From positions 1 through 39,489 of IMG/VR virus record IMGVR_UViG_3300031963_000365: 39,489 nt of DNA; one strand, written 5' to 3'. Numbering within the stretch: the stretch's first letter is position 1; every line of letters starts with the position of its first letter. The notes beneath the pieces are model-generated. The model saw only the letters and a list, made by a program, of their open reading frames with translations. It made no database searches and had not been told where the DNA came from. The position numbers were made by a program, and so were the translations under genes. Source of the stretch: a virus. Below, one piece after another: positions 5,977 to 12,102 of this stretch.

Positions 5977-6279
5977 CTAATCGTTGATCTTGTGAGCGGC
6001 AATGTTGCGCCAATCCACCCGCGACAGGAACGCGAACGCATAGTCACGGGCGATTCCTTCCGTGCTGGTTTCATGAATTAGATCTTCGGCCTGCTCGCGC
6101 AACATCTCGCCAAGCACCCCTTCCGCCACGGGGACGCTGGCATAAAGCGACAGAAAATCAGCGGTGTCATCCGTGCACGCAATGTCGGCCACGGTCAGGC
6201 CGTCGAACATCTCCAAGTTGACACGCCACGTTTCGTAGTTCGGCCAGCCGTTGTAGGTAGTGTCGGTTGCGTTCGTCAT
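5977..6279 (-). CDS. DUF7249-like phage protein
   Basis: 100 residues from ATG 6279 with GAGGAA about 9 bases upstream. The stretch NGWPNYETWRVNLEMFDG (residues 10-27) is the signature I associate with DUF7249, a widespread small early phage protein of unknown role. The rest is acidic and helical (DTADFLSLYASVPVAEG, LREQAEDLIHETSTEGIA) and ends ARDYAFAFLSRVDWRNIAAH. Second gene of the leftward early operon, and the one early protein here that I can place in a family. Confidence 0.8.
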   Translation of the reverse strand: MTNATDTTYNGWPNYETWRVNLEMFDGLTVADIACTDDTADFLSLYASVPVAEGVLGEMLREQAEDLIHETSTEGIARDYAFAFLSRVDWRNIAAHKIND

Positions 6280-6314
6280 GGTGGGGGTTCCTCTGGTTGG
6301 GTTGGGGGAGGGGG

Positions 6315-6509
6315 TCAGGCAGGGATCATGCAGCCGTTCGTGAACCGCACAGGGAGCCCCAGCGTGGCGGCGAGGCTTGCAATGGCGGCGGCGTCCTTCG
6401 TGGTGGCCGCGCTGCGGTGCATGGCGGCGAGGGTCGCCGCTGCCCAGTGGGGGTCGGTGGCGGCGGCTGCGGTGGCCTTCTCAAGTTCGATACGGTCGCG
6501 CTTCGTCAT
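6315..6509 (-). CDS. Small Ala-rich early protein
   Basis: 64 residues from ATG 6509 (MTKRDRIELEKATAAAATD). A helical Ala-rich protein with HWAAATLAAMHRSAATTKDA and a short C-terminal strand region (LGLPVRFTNGCMIPA). It is the first gene of the leftward early operon, about 47 bases from the strong promoter at 6556-6583. Its leader has AGAG and the CCCAACCCAACG element shared by other early starts. Function unknown. Confidence 0.65.
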   Translation of the reverse strand: MTKRDRIELEKATAAAATDPHWAAATLAAMHRSAATTKDAAAIASLAATLGLPVRFTNGCMIPA

Positions 6510-6555
6510 GGCTAGAGTCTCTGGCGTTGGGTTGGGTGCGACAGTGAACACTAGG

Positions 6556-6583
6556 AATATATCCCGTCGCGAAAGTATGTCAA
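6556..6583 (-). promoter_or_regulatory. Strong leftward early promoter
   Basis: Minus strand TTGACA (6578-6583), 16-base spacer, TATATT (6556-6561). It lies about 47 bases before ATG 6509 and is the best sigma70-like promoter seen in the window. The TTGACA is followed by TACTTTCGCG, an echo of the -10 region of the other two leftward promoters. Confidence 0.75.
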
Positions 6584-6694
6584 GGGGCAATATGAAAATA
6601 TTTTTCGTGTCGCTTGCCATATCTACGGATAGGGGACAGCGATCGATCGCGCCAGGCGAAAGTAGAGGACGTGATCGCGCACCAGGGCGAACTA

Positions 6695-6737
6695 GGGGGG
6701 AAGCTAGGGGGGACATGAGAGGGGGCGACGTGGGGGG
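6695..6737 (+). other. G-run cluster (G-quadruplex candidate)
   Basis: Four runs of 6, 6, 5 and 6 G are separated by AAGCTA, ACATGAGA and CGACGT, and a further GGGG follows at about 6744. This is enough for a G-quadruplex on the plus strand. Confidence 0.55.
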
Positions 6738-6793
6738 ATGGAAGGGGTGCCGCCTACCATTGCGGCGGCCAGCTCCCGTGCGCGTCTCATTAG

Positions 6794-6814
6794 AGTTGAG
6801 AACCGTTCTCATCT
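6794..6814. promoter_or_regulatory. Palindromic operator candidate
   Basis: TGAGAAC-C-GTTCTCA (6797-6811) is a perfect inverted repeat, extended on both sides by AG/CT after one mismatch. It overlaps a possible rightward -35 (TTGAGA, 6796-6801). No phage repressor that would bind it is identified. Confidence 0.45.
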
Positions 6815-7068
6815 AGCATTATCGGTCATTTTGTCCGCTCACTTGCCAAGGAACTAGAGGCAAGAGGGCGTAAGTTATTGCAATTCAACGGGTTAGCTAA
6901 AGTGGTAAAGACCCCCCCTATACCCCGCCGAGCGCCGTCTGGATTCCTATACCACCTCCTCACGGTCAGATCGCACGGGTACAAGTCAACGCACAAGCAA
7001 GGGTGTACTTGTCAAGGGCGCAGAGGGGGGCTAGGTTGTGGGCACACTTTCACCCAAAGGGGCGGGAT

Positions 7069-7626
7069 ATGGCGCGGACGAGCCGGTGGACGGAGGCGGA
7101 GCGGCGGGAGGCCGTGGAGATGGTGCTGGACGGGATGGCGGAGGGGAAGACGCTGGCGGACACGGTGCGGGACATTGCGCGGCAGCAGCGGAAGGCGGGG
7201 AAGACGGGGGAGCAGGTCTTGTCGCAGGGGCAGGTGCGGCGGTGGGTGGTCGAGGACGAGCAGCAGTTCGCCCAGTACCAGCGCATGAAGCGGATGCTGG
7301 GGCAAGCGTTCGCGGAGGAGGCGCTGCACATTGCGCGGGAGTCTACGACCAGCACGACGGCGCTGGATCGGGTGCTGATTGACACGCTCAAGTGGGCCGC
7401 GTCGAAGGCGAACCCGAGCGAGTACGGCGAGAAGCAGACCGTGGAACACCAAGGCGCACAGACGTTGCAGGTCAAGATCGTCGAGGATGACGCCCCGTTG
7501 CGGAACCCGAAGGCGGCAGAACAGATCGGGAACGCCGTGGCGACCGCGATGACCACGCCGGTGATCCTGAGCCTCCCTGCTGCTACGCCGATGGCGCTGA
7601 ATCCGTCCGAAGACGACGACGAATAG
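7069..7626 (+). CDS. terS: Terminase small subunit (putative)
   Basis: 185 residues from ATG 7069 behind AAGGGGCGGG. The N-terminal part is a basic HTH-like domain (MARTSRWTEAERREAVEMVL, then KTLADTVRDIARQQ). The C-terminal part has DTLKWAASKANPSEYGEKQT followed by VEHQGAQTLQVKIVEDD. The phrase LKWxxxKxxPxxYGxKQ...VEHxG is typical of phage small terminase subunits, the DNA-recognition partner of the motor. An acidic tail (NPSEDDDE) ends it. It is the first rightward gene, although the large subunit lies 2 kb further on, separated by a tRNA and accessory genes. Confidence 0.8.
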   Translation: MARTSRWTEAERREAVEMVLDGMAEGKTLADTVRDIARQQRKAGKTGEQVLSQGQVRRWVVEDEQQFAQYQRMKRMLGQAFAEEALHIARESTTSTTALDRVLIDTLKWAASKANPSEYGEKQTVEHQGAQTLQVKIVEDDAPLRNPKAAEQIGNAVATAMTTPVILSLPAATPMALNPSEDDDE

Positions 7627-7755
7627 CAGAGAATCCTGTCTGCGCCAGTCTAAGCGCGAAAATCCTGCCCTGCACCCATCTCCCTTGCAGCGCAGGGGAT
7701 TGGCTGGAGAACCATCTCTCTTGCGCTGAATTACCGGCAAAAACGTCCTAAGACC

Positions 7756-7771
7756 ATCGGGCTTGCCCGAT
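7756..7771. terminator. Hairpin downstream of terS
   Basis: ATCGGGC and GCCCGAT form a perfect inverted repeat with a very tight loop (CTTG once the closing pair opens). It is followed by GGCGGTTTGG rather than a clean T-run, so termination is only possible. Confidence 0.35.
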
Positions 7772-7800
7772 CTGGCGGTTTGGAGCGCAGGAACAGGGCA

Positions 7801-7821
7801 AATAGGACTGAAAGTCCTATT
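7801..7821. promoter_or_regulatory. Perfect 9-bp inverted repeat
   Basis: AATAGGACT-GAA-AGTCCTATT. It overlaps the expected -10 region of a minus-strand TTGACA at 7838-7843, so an operator is as likely as a terminator. No U-tract is present. Confidence 0.45.
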
Positions 7822-7925
7822 GACTAGCCTAAAAACCTGTCAAGCCCTTGTTACAATAGGCTAACGTGTGCAAGCGCAACGAGTTAGCGAGAGCAACATT
7901 GTGATGTGTACTTGTCAACATATAT

Positions 7926-7963
7926 ACTGTAGTTAACGAGTTAACGAGTTTACTGTAGTTAAC
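7926..7963. repeat. Direct repeat ACTGTAGTTAAC, two copies
   Basis: Copies at 7926-7937 and 7952-7963 with GAGTTAACGAGTTT between them, so GTTAAC-like units recur within 40 bases of AT-rich DNA. Could be an iteron or operator array. Confidence 0.5.
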
Positions 7964-7983
7964 TCTAACGCGCTTCGCTTGTT

Positions 7984-7999
7984 CTGTGCTAACGCACAG
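7984..7999. other. Hairpin CTGTGC-TAAC-GCACAG
   Basis: Six-base perfect stem with a TAAC tetraloop about 75 bases before the tRNA. No T-run follows. Confidence 0.4.
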
Positions 8000-8043
8000 G
8001 GTTAGTGTGTATATGTCAAAGCAGAGAACAAGCAACGAGCAAC

Positions 8044-8067
8044 AGATCTCTCGGTATCTAGAGATCT
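8044..8067. other. Hairpin just upstream of the tRNA
   Basis: AGATCTC (8044-8050) pairs with GAGATCT (8061-8067) around 10 bases, ending four bases before the tRNA 5' end. It could separate the tRNA precursor from upstream RNA or help its processing. Confidence 0.45.
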
Positions 8068-8071
8068 AGGA

Positions 8072-8143
8072 TGCGGGGTGGAGCAGTGGTAGCTCGGTGG
8101 CTTCATACGCCACAGGTCGTGGGTTCGATTCCCACCCCCGCTA
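8072..8143 (+). tRNA. tRNA with CAU anticodon (Met or Ile2)
   Basis: A 72-base cloverleaf. The acceptor stem has six pairs plus a U1-U72 mismatch (TGCGGGG with CCCCGCT). The D stem is GAGC/GCTC. The anticodon stem is GTGGC/GCCAC with loop TTCATAC, which places CAT at 8104-8106. The variable loop is AGGTC. The T stem is GTGGG/CCCAC with loop TTCGATT, and the discriminator is A at 8143. CCA is not encoded. The three consecutive G-C pairs of a bacterial initiator are absent, so it is an elongator Met tRNA or, if the C34 is modified to lysidine, an Ile(AUA) tRNA. Sequence alone does not settle which. Confidence 0.92.
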
Positions 8144-8144
8144 T

Positions 8145-8321
8145 ATGACGCCCCCTTTACGCCCCCAGTCGCAGTCGTTGCACCGCTGTCAGTGGTGCAA
8201 GGAGTGGGGCCGTCCGGTGAACGGGGTGTGTGGAAAGTGTGGTGAGCCGTATATTGCGGTGCCCAACGAGGGGCCACCCCGCGTAACCAACCCGGAGGCG
8301 TGTGCGGACGGTCTGGACTGA
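8145..8321 (+). CDS. Small zinc-ribbon protein
   Basis: 58 residues from ATG 8145 (MTPPLRPQSQSLHRCQWCKE). CQWC and CGKC, spaced 13 residues apart, make a classic four-cysteine zinc ribbon, followed by a disordered tail. The start codon lies two bases after the tRNA discriminator. No ribosome site is available, because the upstream sequence is the tRNA acceptor strand. It overlaps the metallophosphoesterase gene by 20 bases. Possible DNA/RNA-binding or phosphoesterase partner; function unknown. Confidence 0.65.
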   Translation: MTPPLRPQSQSLHRCQWCKEWGRPVNGVCGKCGEPYIAVPNEGPPRVTNPEACADGLD

Positions 8322-9390
8322 TGACGAGGTGAACCGGCTGACCGAACTGACCGAAGCCGGATGCACCATCGCGCAGATCGCCAAGCTCATGGGGCGGTCC
8401 ACAGGGTCAATTCACAACAAGCAAGAAGGCCTCCAGATCGGGGTCGTTCGCAATCGTCGGCCCGAGGTCACGCCGCTCAACAAAGCGATGTTTGACCCCA
8501 GCACGAAGATCGACGCGGACAAAATCCCCGAGTGGCTGGACAGGCTGCGTCCTGTCGCGCTCCCTGCGCCGGAAAAACCGACGCGGACGGTCGAGGCGAA
8601 CGGGTTTACGCTGGTCGCGGGCGACTTTCACTTCCCTGCGCAGAGCAACACGGCGGTCGCGGTGCTGCTGGAAACGATCCAACTCCTGCGCCCACAACGA
8701 CTTATCCTGAACGGCGACACCGTGGACCTGCTGGCGGTGAGCCGGTATCCCAAGGATCAGCGGTACACATGGGATTTGCGGCAGGAAGTCACCGAGTTTC
8801 ATAAGTTCCTGCACTTGGTCCGCGAGATTAGCGCGGCGTGGAACATGGACATCGTGGAAACCGAGGCCAACCACAGCGGGAACGGCACCGCCAGCCGATG
8901 GCACCGCTACCTCAGTGACCGTGTACCCGTGCTGTACGGGCACCCGAAGGCCGAGGAACTGCTGCGGTACGAGACATGGTTCTACCCGGAGTGGTGTCCG
9001 ATCCGGCTGCAAGACCATGCGCTGATCGCGGACGAGCTGCTGGTGATTCACGGCGACATGGTACGGAAACACGCGGCGTATTCAGCCCGAGGTCATGCCG
9101 AAAAGTGGCATAGCAGCGTGATGCATAGCCATACGCACCGGATGGGCAGCAGCCTGGAGCGCATCCCAGCGGTCGGGCTCCGGCCTGAACAGGTCCGCCG
9201 CGCTTACGAAATCGGCTGTATGTGCGACTTGAACCCCAGCTACGTCAGCGCCCCGAACTGGACCAACGGGTTCGCCATCGTCAGCCACGGCGAGGAGACT
9301 GGCCTGTACGGGGTGGAGCTCGTCAACGTAGTTAACGGCCAAGCGTCCATTGCGGCGCTGGGCAAAACCGTCACCGCGCAGCCCCTCTAA
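8302..9390 (+). CDS. HTH-metallophosphoesterase fusion
   Basis: 362 residues from GTG 8302 with a GGAGG site 5 bases upstream. Residues 4-40 form an HTH of the GcrA/SANT-like kind (WTDDEVNRLTELTEAG, then IAQIAKLMGRSTGSIHNK). After a linker comes a calcineurin-like phosphoesterase domain. Metal ligands appear in the family order: GDFH (D108, H110), NGDTVD (D139), ANHSGNG (N190, H191), VIHGD (H250) and HSHTH (H277, H279). This family cleaves phosphodiesters in nucleic acids or nucleotides using two metals. It sits between the terminase genes, so a role in DNA or RNA processing is possible. The exact substrate cannot be read from sequence. Confidence 0.8.
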   Translation: MRTVWTDDEVNRLTELTEAGCTIAQIAKLMGRSTGSIHNKQEGLQIGVVRNRRPEVTPLNKAMFDPSTKIDADKIPEWLDRLRPVALPAPEKPTRTVEANGFTLVAGDFHFPAQSNTAVAVLLETIQLLRPQRLILNGDTVDLLAVSRYPKDQRYTWDLRQEVTEFHKFLHLVREISAAWNMDIVETEANHSGNGTASRWHRYLSDRVPVLYGHPKAEELLRYETWFYPEWCPIRLQDHALIADELLVIHGDMVRKHAAYSARGHAEKWHSSVMHSHTHRMGSSLERIPAVGLRPEQVRRAYEIGCMCDLNPSYVSAPNWTNGFAIVSHGEETGLYGVELVNVVNGQASIAALGKTVTAQPL

Positions 9391-9391
9391 C

Positions 9392-9712
9392 ATGGCCCCG
9401 TCCAAGAAGTCGGTCAGTTTCCCGGCGCTGCCCAAGGGCATCATGGCTCCTGGTGGGGATGTCGCGGTCGTTCTGTCGCCCAAGATCAAGCATCCCGATG
9501 GGGACGAGTGCTGGGGCATCTGGGACGAGTCCACGCGGACCATCACGCTCGACAAGACGGCCACCAAGCGGCACCAGTGGCGCGTCCTGTTCCACGAGTT
9601 GTGCCATGTGGCGCTTGATGATGCCGGATTATCAAATGGCATGAACTACGAGCTAGTCGAGGCGGTCTGTGATGCGATCGCCAGCGCCCGGATGCGGGAG
9701 CGGTTCGGCTGA
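9392..9712 (+). CDS. HExxH putative zinc metallopeptidase
   Basis: 106 residues from ATG 9392, one base after the previous stop. The core is RVLFHELCHVALDDAG with HELCH as the HExxH zinc motif at about residues 67-71, followed by an acidic helix ELVEAVCDAIASARM that could give the third ligand. The layout resembles small ImmA/IrrE-like (DUF955-type) phage peptidases without the HTH partner. The start has no clear ribosome site, so coupling with the phosphoesterase gene is likely. Its stop overlaps the terL start (TGATG). Substrate unknown; a repressor or capsid protein is possible. Confidence 0.7.
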   Translation: MAPSKKSVSFPALPKGIMAPGGDVAVVLSPKIKHPDGDECWGIWDESTRTITLDKTATKRHQWRVLFHELCHVALDDAGLSNGMNYELVEAVCDAIASARMRERFG

Positions 9713-11049
9713 TGGCGAGCGCCAAGGGCAAGCACAAGGGCGGGACAGAAACCGTCGTGCGCCTCCACCGCCGTCATCCGGGGCAAGCGGCCATTGCCAC
9801 CCACCCCGCACGGTTCCGCGTGGTCATGTGCGGGCGTCGGTGGGGTAAGTCCGCCTGTGGCATCCGAGAAATCTGCGATGTGGCGCTGGCAGGGAACCCC
9901 GCTGGCTGGTTTGCCCCCAGCTACAAGCTCGCGTTAGAGGCGTGGCGGGAAATCGTGGACCGGCTGGCCCCCGTCACGGCTCGTGTTTCCGAGCAAGACA
10001 AGCGGCTAGAGCTCGTCACGGGCGGCATTATCGAGGTCTGGACGCTCGACACGCCCGATCCGGCCCGTGGGCGTAAATATTCGCTGGTGGTGATCGACGA
10101 GGCGGGGATTGTGCGCGATTTGCTGGAGGTCTGGCAAGCCGCAATCCGTCCGACGCTCGTAGACTTGAAGGGTCGGGCCTTGATTTTGGGGACACCAAAG
10201 GGCCGTCGCCACGGATTTGTGGTCCTATTCAACCGAGGACTGGGCGAAGATGCGGATTGGCAGAGCTTTCGCGCTCCGACACTGGAAAATCCATACATCC
10301 CAGCGGAAGAAGTGGAACTGGCGCGTAAGGAACTTCCCCCAGAGATCTTCGCGCAGGAGTTCGAGGGCGTTCCGACAGATGATGGCGCGAACCCCTTCGG
10401 CTTGGACGCCATCCGACGCAGCATTGCCCCCGACGATGGACAGCCCAAGGCCGAACCCGTCGTCTACGGCGTGGACTTGGCGCGTTCGTTGGACTTCACC
10501 GTCGTCGTTGGCCTCGACGCCTTCCGCCGAGTCGTCACACTAGAGCGGTGGCAAGCGCCGTGGGCGACGACTAAGGACAAGATCCGCCAGATGGTCGGCC
10601 AAACCCCGATTGTGGCGGATGCCACGGGCGTCGGCGATGCGATTGTGGCGGATTTGCAGCAGATGGGGGTGAATGTCAGCCCCCATGTGTTCACCCAGCC
10701 GTCCAAACTGCGTTTGATGCAGCGATTGGTCGCCGCGTTTCAGAGCGATGAGCTAAAACTGCCCGATGGCTGGCTGATTGCCGAGCTAGAAGCGTTTGAG
10801 TTCACCTATACCGCCTCGGGCGTCCGCTATGAAGCGCCCTCTGGCTTCCACGACGACGGCGTGATGGCGTTAGGGCTGGCATTGCACGGGTGGGACCGTG
10901 TGCAAGGCGTTCCGCCAGCAGAGTTTACGCCATTCCCATTGCGCGAACGGGGACGGGACGGTAACGTGGAGGATGGCGAGTCAGGACCGCCACGGTCTTT
11001 GACGGCGGTGGGCAATTTTACGTCACAACTCCCGTCTGACGGGTGGTAA
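9712..11049 (+). CDS. terL: Terminase large subunit
   Basis: 445 residues; ATG overlaps the previous stop. The packaging motor has all ATPase parts: Walker A CGRRWGKS (residues 40-47), Walker B YSLVVIDEAG (D129, E130), and coupling motif LILGTPKG (158-165). The C-terminal RNase H-like nuclease has GVDLARS (D255), VADATGVGD (D303) and GFHDDGVMAL (D381/D382). The length is normal for the family. It converts ATP hydrolysis into DNA translocation through the portal and cuts concatemers. The last 40 residues are a disordered, Pro-rich tail. Confidence 0.97.
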   Translation: MASAKGKHKGGTETVVRLHRRHPGQAAIATHPARFRVVMCGRRWGKSACGIREICDVALAGNPAGWFAPSYKLALEAWREIVDRLAPVTARVSEQDKRLELVTGGIIEVWTLDTPDPARGRKYSLVVIDEAGIVRDLLEVWQAAIRPTLVDLKGRALILGTPKGRRHGFVVLFNRGLGEDADWQSFRAPTLENPYIPAEEVELARKELPPEIFAQEFEGVPTDDGANPFGLDAIRRSIAPDDGQPKAEPVVYGVDLARSLDFTVVVGLDAFRRVVTLERWQAPWATTKDKIRQMVGQTPIVADATGVGDAIVADLQQMGVNVSPHVFTQPSKLRLMQRLVAAFQSDELKLPDGWLIAELEAFEFTYTASGVRYEAPSGFHDDGVMALGLALHGWDRVQGVPPAEFTPFPLRERGRDGNVEDGESGPPRSLTAVGNFTSQLPSDGW

Positions 11050-11060
11050 GAGGAATTCAG

Positions 11061-11429
11061 ATGCCGAAACGTGGAATGGAAGCGGTCGCCAACAAGCAAC
11101 AGGACATGAAGAACAAGCTCGCCGCCAAACTCAAGCGGAAGCCCGTCATGCAGCGCAAGGGCAAAGGCCCCGGCGTAGCGGTGATGATTGCCATTGGGAA
11201 GCCGAAGGGCATGGGTGGCCCGATGGGCGGTCCGATGGGCAAGGGCGAAGACGAGCAGGACGAGAAGATGTCCAAAGCGGACAAGATTGCCGCGCTCGAA
11301 GAAAAGATCGGCTATCTCAAGGCGGAACTCGCGCTGCTCAAGGACGAGTCCGACGAGATGGACGACGAAGACATGAACGAGTCGGAAGACGACTCGGAAG
11401 ACGAAGAAGACGAAGACGAGTACGAGTAA
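11061..11429 (+). CDS. Hypothetical protein with basic head and acidic tail
   Basis: 122 residues from ATG 11061 with AGAGGA about 6 bases upstream. It has three clear parts: a basic N-terminus (NKLAAKLKRKPVMQRKGKG), a Gly/Met-rich linker (GGPMGGPMGKGEDEQDEK), and a coiled coil (ADKIAALEEKIGYLKAELAL) with a very acidic tail (EDDSEDEEDEDEYE). The strong charge split suggests a protein that binds a partner near the terminase or portal, such as a head-assembly factor. No family recognised. Confidence 0.65.
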   Translation: MPKRGMEAVANKQQDMKNKLAAKLKRKPVMQRKGKGPGVAVMIAIGKPKGMGGPMGGPMGKGEDEQDEKMSKADKIAALEEKIGYLKAELALLKDESDEMDDEDMNESEDDSEDEEDEDEYE

Positions 11430-11692
11430 TGCCGAAGTCTCCAGCGTGGCAACGAGCTGAGGGGAAGAACCCCGAGGGTGGCCTGAACGCCAAAGGCCGC
11501 GCCTCGCTTCGCGCTGAGGGCCGAGACATTAAGCCGCCCGTCAAGAAGGAAGCGGCAGCACAGTCGCCCACCAAGGCCAAGCGTCGGGTGGCGTTCTGTC
11601 GGCGCAGTGCTGGTCAGATGAAAATGTGGCCGGAAGCAGCAAAAAACCCAGACAGCCGTTTGAGAAAAGCGAGGCGTCAATGGGACTGCTAA
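11429..11692 (+). CDS. DUF6321-like protein with exchanged C-terminus
   Basis: 87 residues; ATG overlaps the previous stop. It matches the small phage proteins I know as DUF6321: [20 protein letters not shown], then a basic middle, and a C-terminus of the type [19 protein letters not shown] with final WDC. Family members end in one of two alternative C-terminal types. Here one type is in frame and a second copy of the other type (GMKEKLTSAKTANDP ... WDC) survives 400 bases downstream, beyond an HNH gene. The gene therefore appears to have been hit by an insertion that supplied a new 3' end. Function unknown; genes of this kind often lie near packaging genes. Confidence 0.75.
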   Translation: MPKSPAWQRAEGKNPEGGLNAKGRASLRAEGRDIKPPVKKEAAAQSPTKAKRRVAFCRRSAGQMKMWPEAAKNPDSRLRKARRQWDC

Positions 11693-12102
11693 CATGCACT
11701 CGGTGCAAAACGGAAAAACCAGCTACGGTTGAGTTTTTCCCGTTGCACAACAAAAAGAAAAGCGGATTTGATTCGTGGTGCCGAAAGTGCCGCAGTGATT
11801 ACAAGGGACGCAATATGTTTCCCAAAGGCATTACTGACAAGGTTCGGGCAAAAGAAGCTCGTATGCTTGACGAGTGCATAATTTGTGGAGAACCAAAGGG
11901 GAAATCATTTGCGGTAGATCATGACCATAAAACCGGCCACGTTCGCGGTGGTCTTTGTATGAGATGTAACATGGGGCTTGGGCAGTTTCGAGACAATCCA
12001 GAACTGCTTAGGTTTGCAGCGTTATATCTTGAAGGATCATGCGCTTGTGGTGATTGCGATGTGTACTGGGGAGGAAACATTGCTCCAGAGGACATTTCGT
12101 AA
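11680..12102 (+). CDS. Endonuclease VII-type HNH endonuclease
   Basis: 140 residues from ATG 11680 ([20 protein letters not shown]), with GAGG upstream, overlapping the DUF6321-like gene by 13 bases. A first Cys cluster (CTRC, then WCRKC) leads into a recombination-endonuclease-VII-like core: CIICG (C66, C69), [17 protein letters not shown] (D80, H81, D82, H83) and MRCNMGLG (C93, C96, N97). It ends with a further CACGDC. This family includes T4 gp49-like resolvases and many free-standing homing-type nucleases. Its DNA is visibly more AT-rich than its neighbours and it splits a host gene, so a mobile HNH element fits better than a housekeeping resolvase. RusA already provides a resolvase. Confidence 0.88.
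   Translation: MGLLTCTRCKTEKPATVEFFPLHNKKKSGFDSWCRKCRSDYKGRNMFPKGITDKVRAKEARMLDECIICGEPKGKSFAVDHDHKTGHVRGGLCMRCNMGLGQFRDNPELLRFAALYLEGSCACGDCDVYWGGNIAPEDIS

Larger units (their letters stand above)
6510..7068. promoter_or_regulatory. Divergent intergenic control region
   Basis: 559 bases separating leftward early genes from rightward packaging genes. It holds the leftward promoter at 6556-6583, a perfect 12-base palindrome GCGATCGATCGC (6639-6650), a cluster of G-runs (6695-6737), a palindrome at 6797-6811, and GTGTACTTGTCAA at 7003-7015, which recurs at 7906-7918. No convincing gene lies here. Confidence 0.65.
7627..8071. other. Repeat-rich non-coding stretch before the tRNA
   Basis: 445 bases without a convincing gene, clearly more AT-rich than its surroundings from about 7790. 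It contains hairpins at 7756-7771, 7801-7821, 7984-7999 and 8044-8067, plus two copies of ACTGTAGTTAAC (7926-7937, 7952-7963) separated by GAGTTAACGAGTTT. A minus-strand frame at 7829-8035 has no ribosome site or family likeness. Confidence 0.55.

Noticed and set aside
7003-7068. Earlier start for the small terminase
   Set aside because: The upstream 22 codons lack a ribosome site and read as non-conserved sequence; ATG 7069 has the purine-rich site and a typical start.
7829-8035. Minus-strand frame of 68 residues in the AT-rich repeat gap
   Set aside because: No ribosome site, composition follows the repeats, no recognisable family.
7627-8143. Integration site (attP) at the tRNA
   Set aside because: A tRNA with flanking repeats could suggest attP, but no integrase gene is seen and the tRNA is complete, so integration is not supported.
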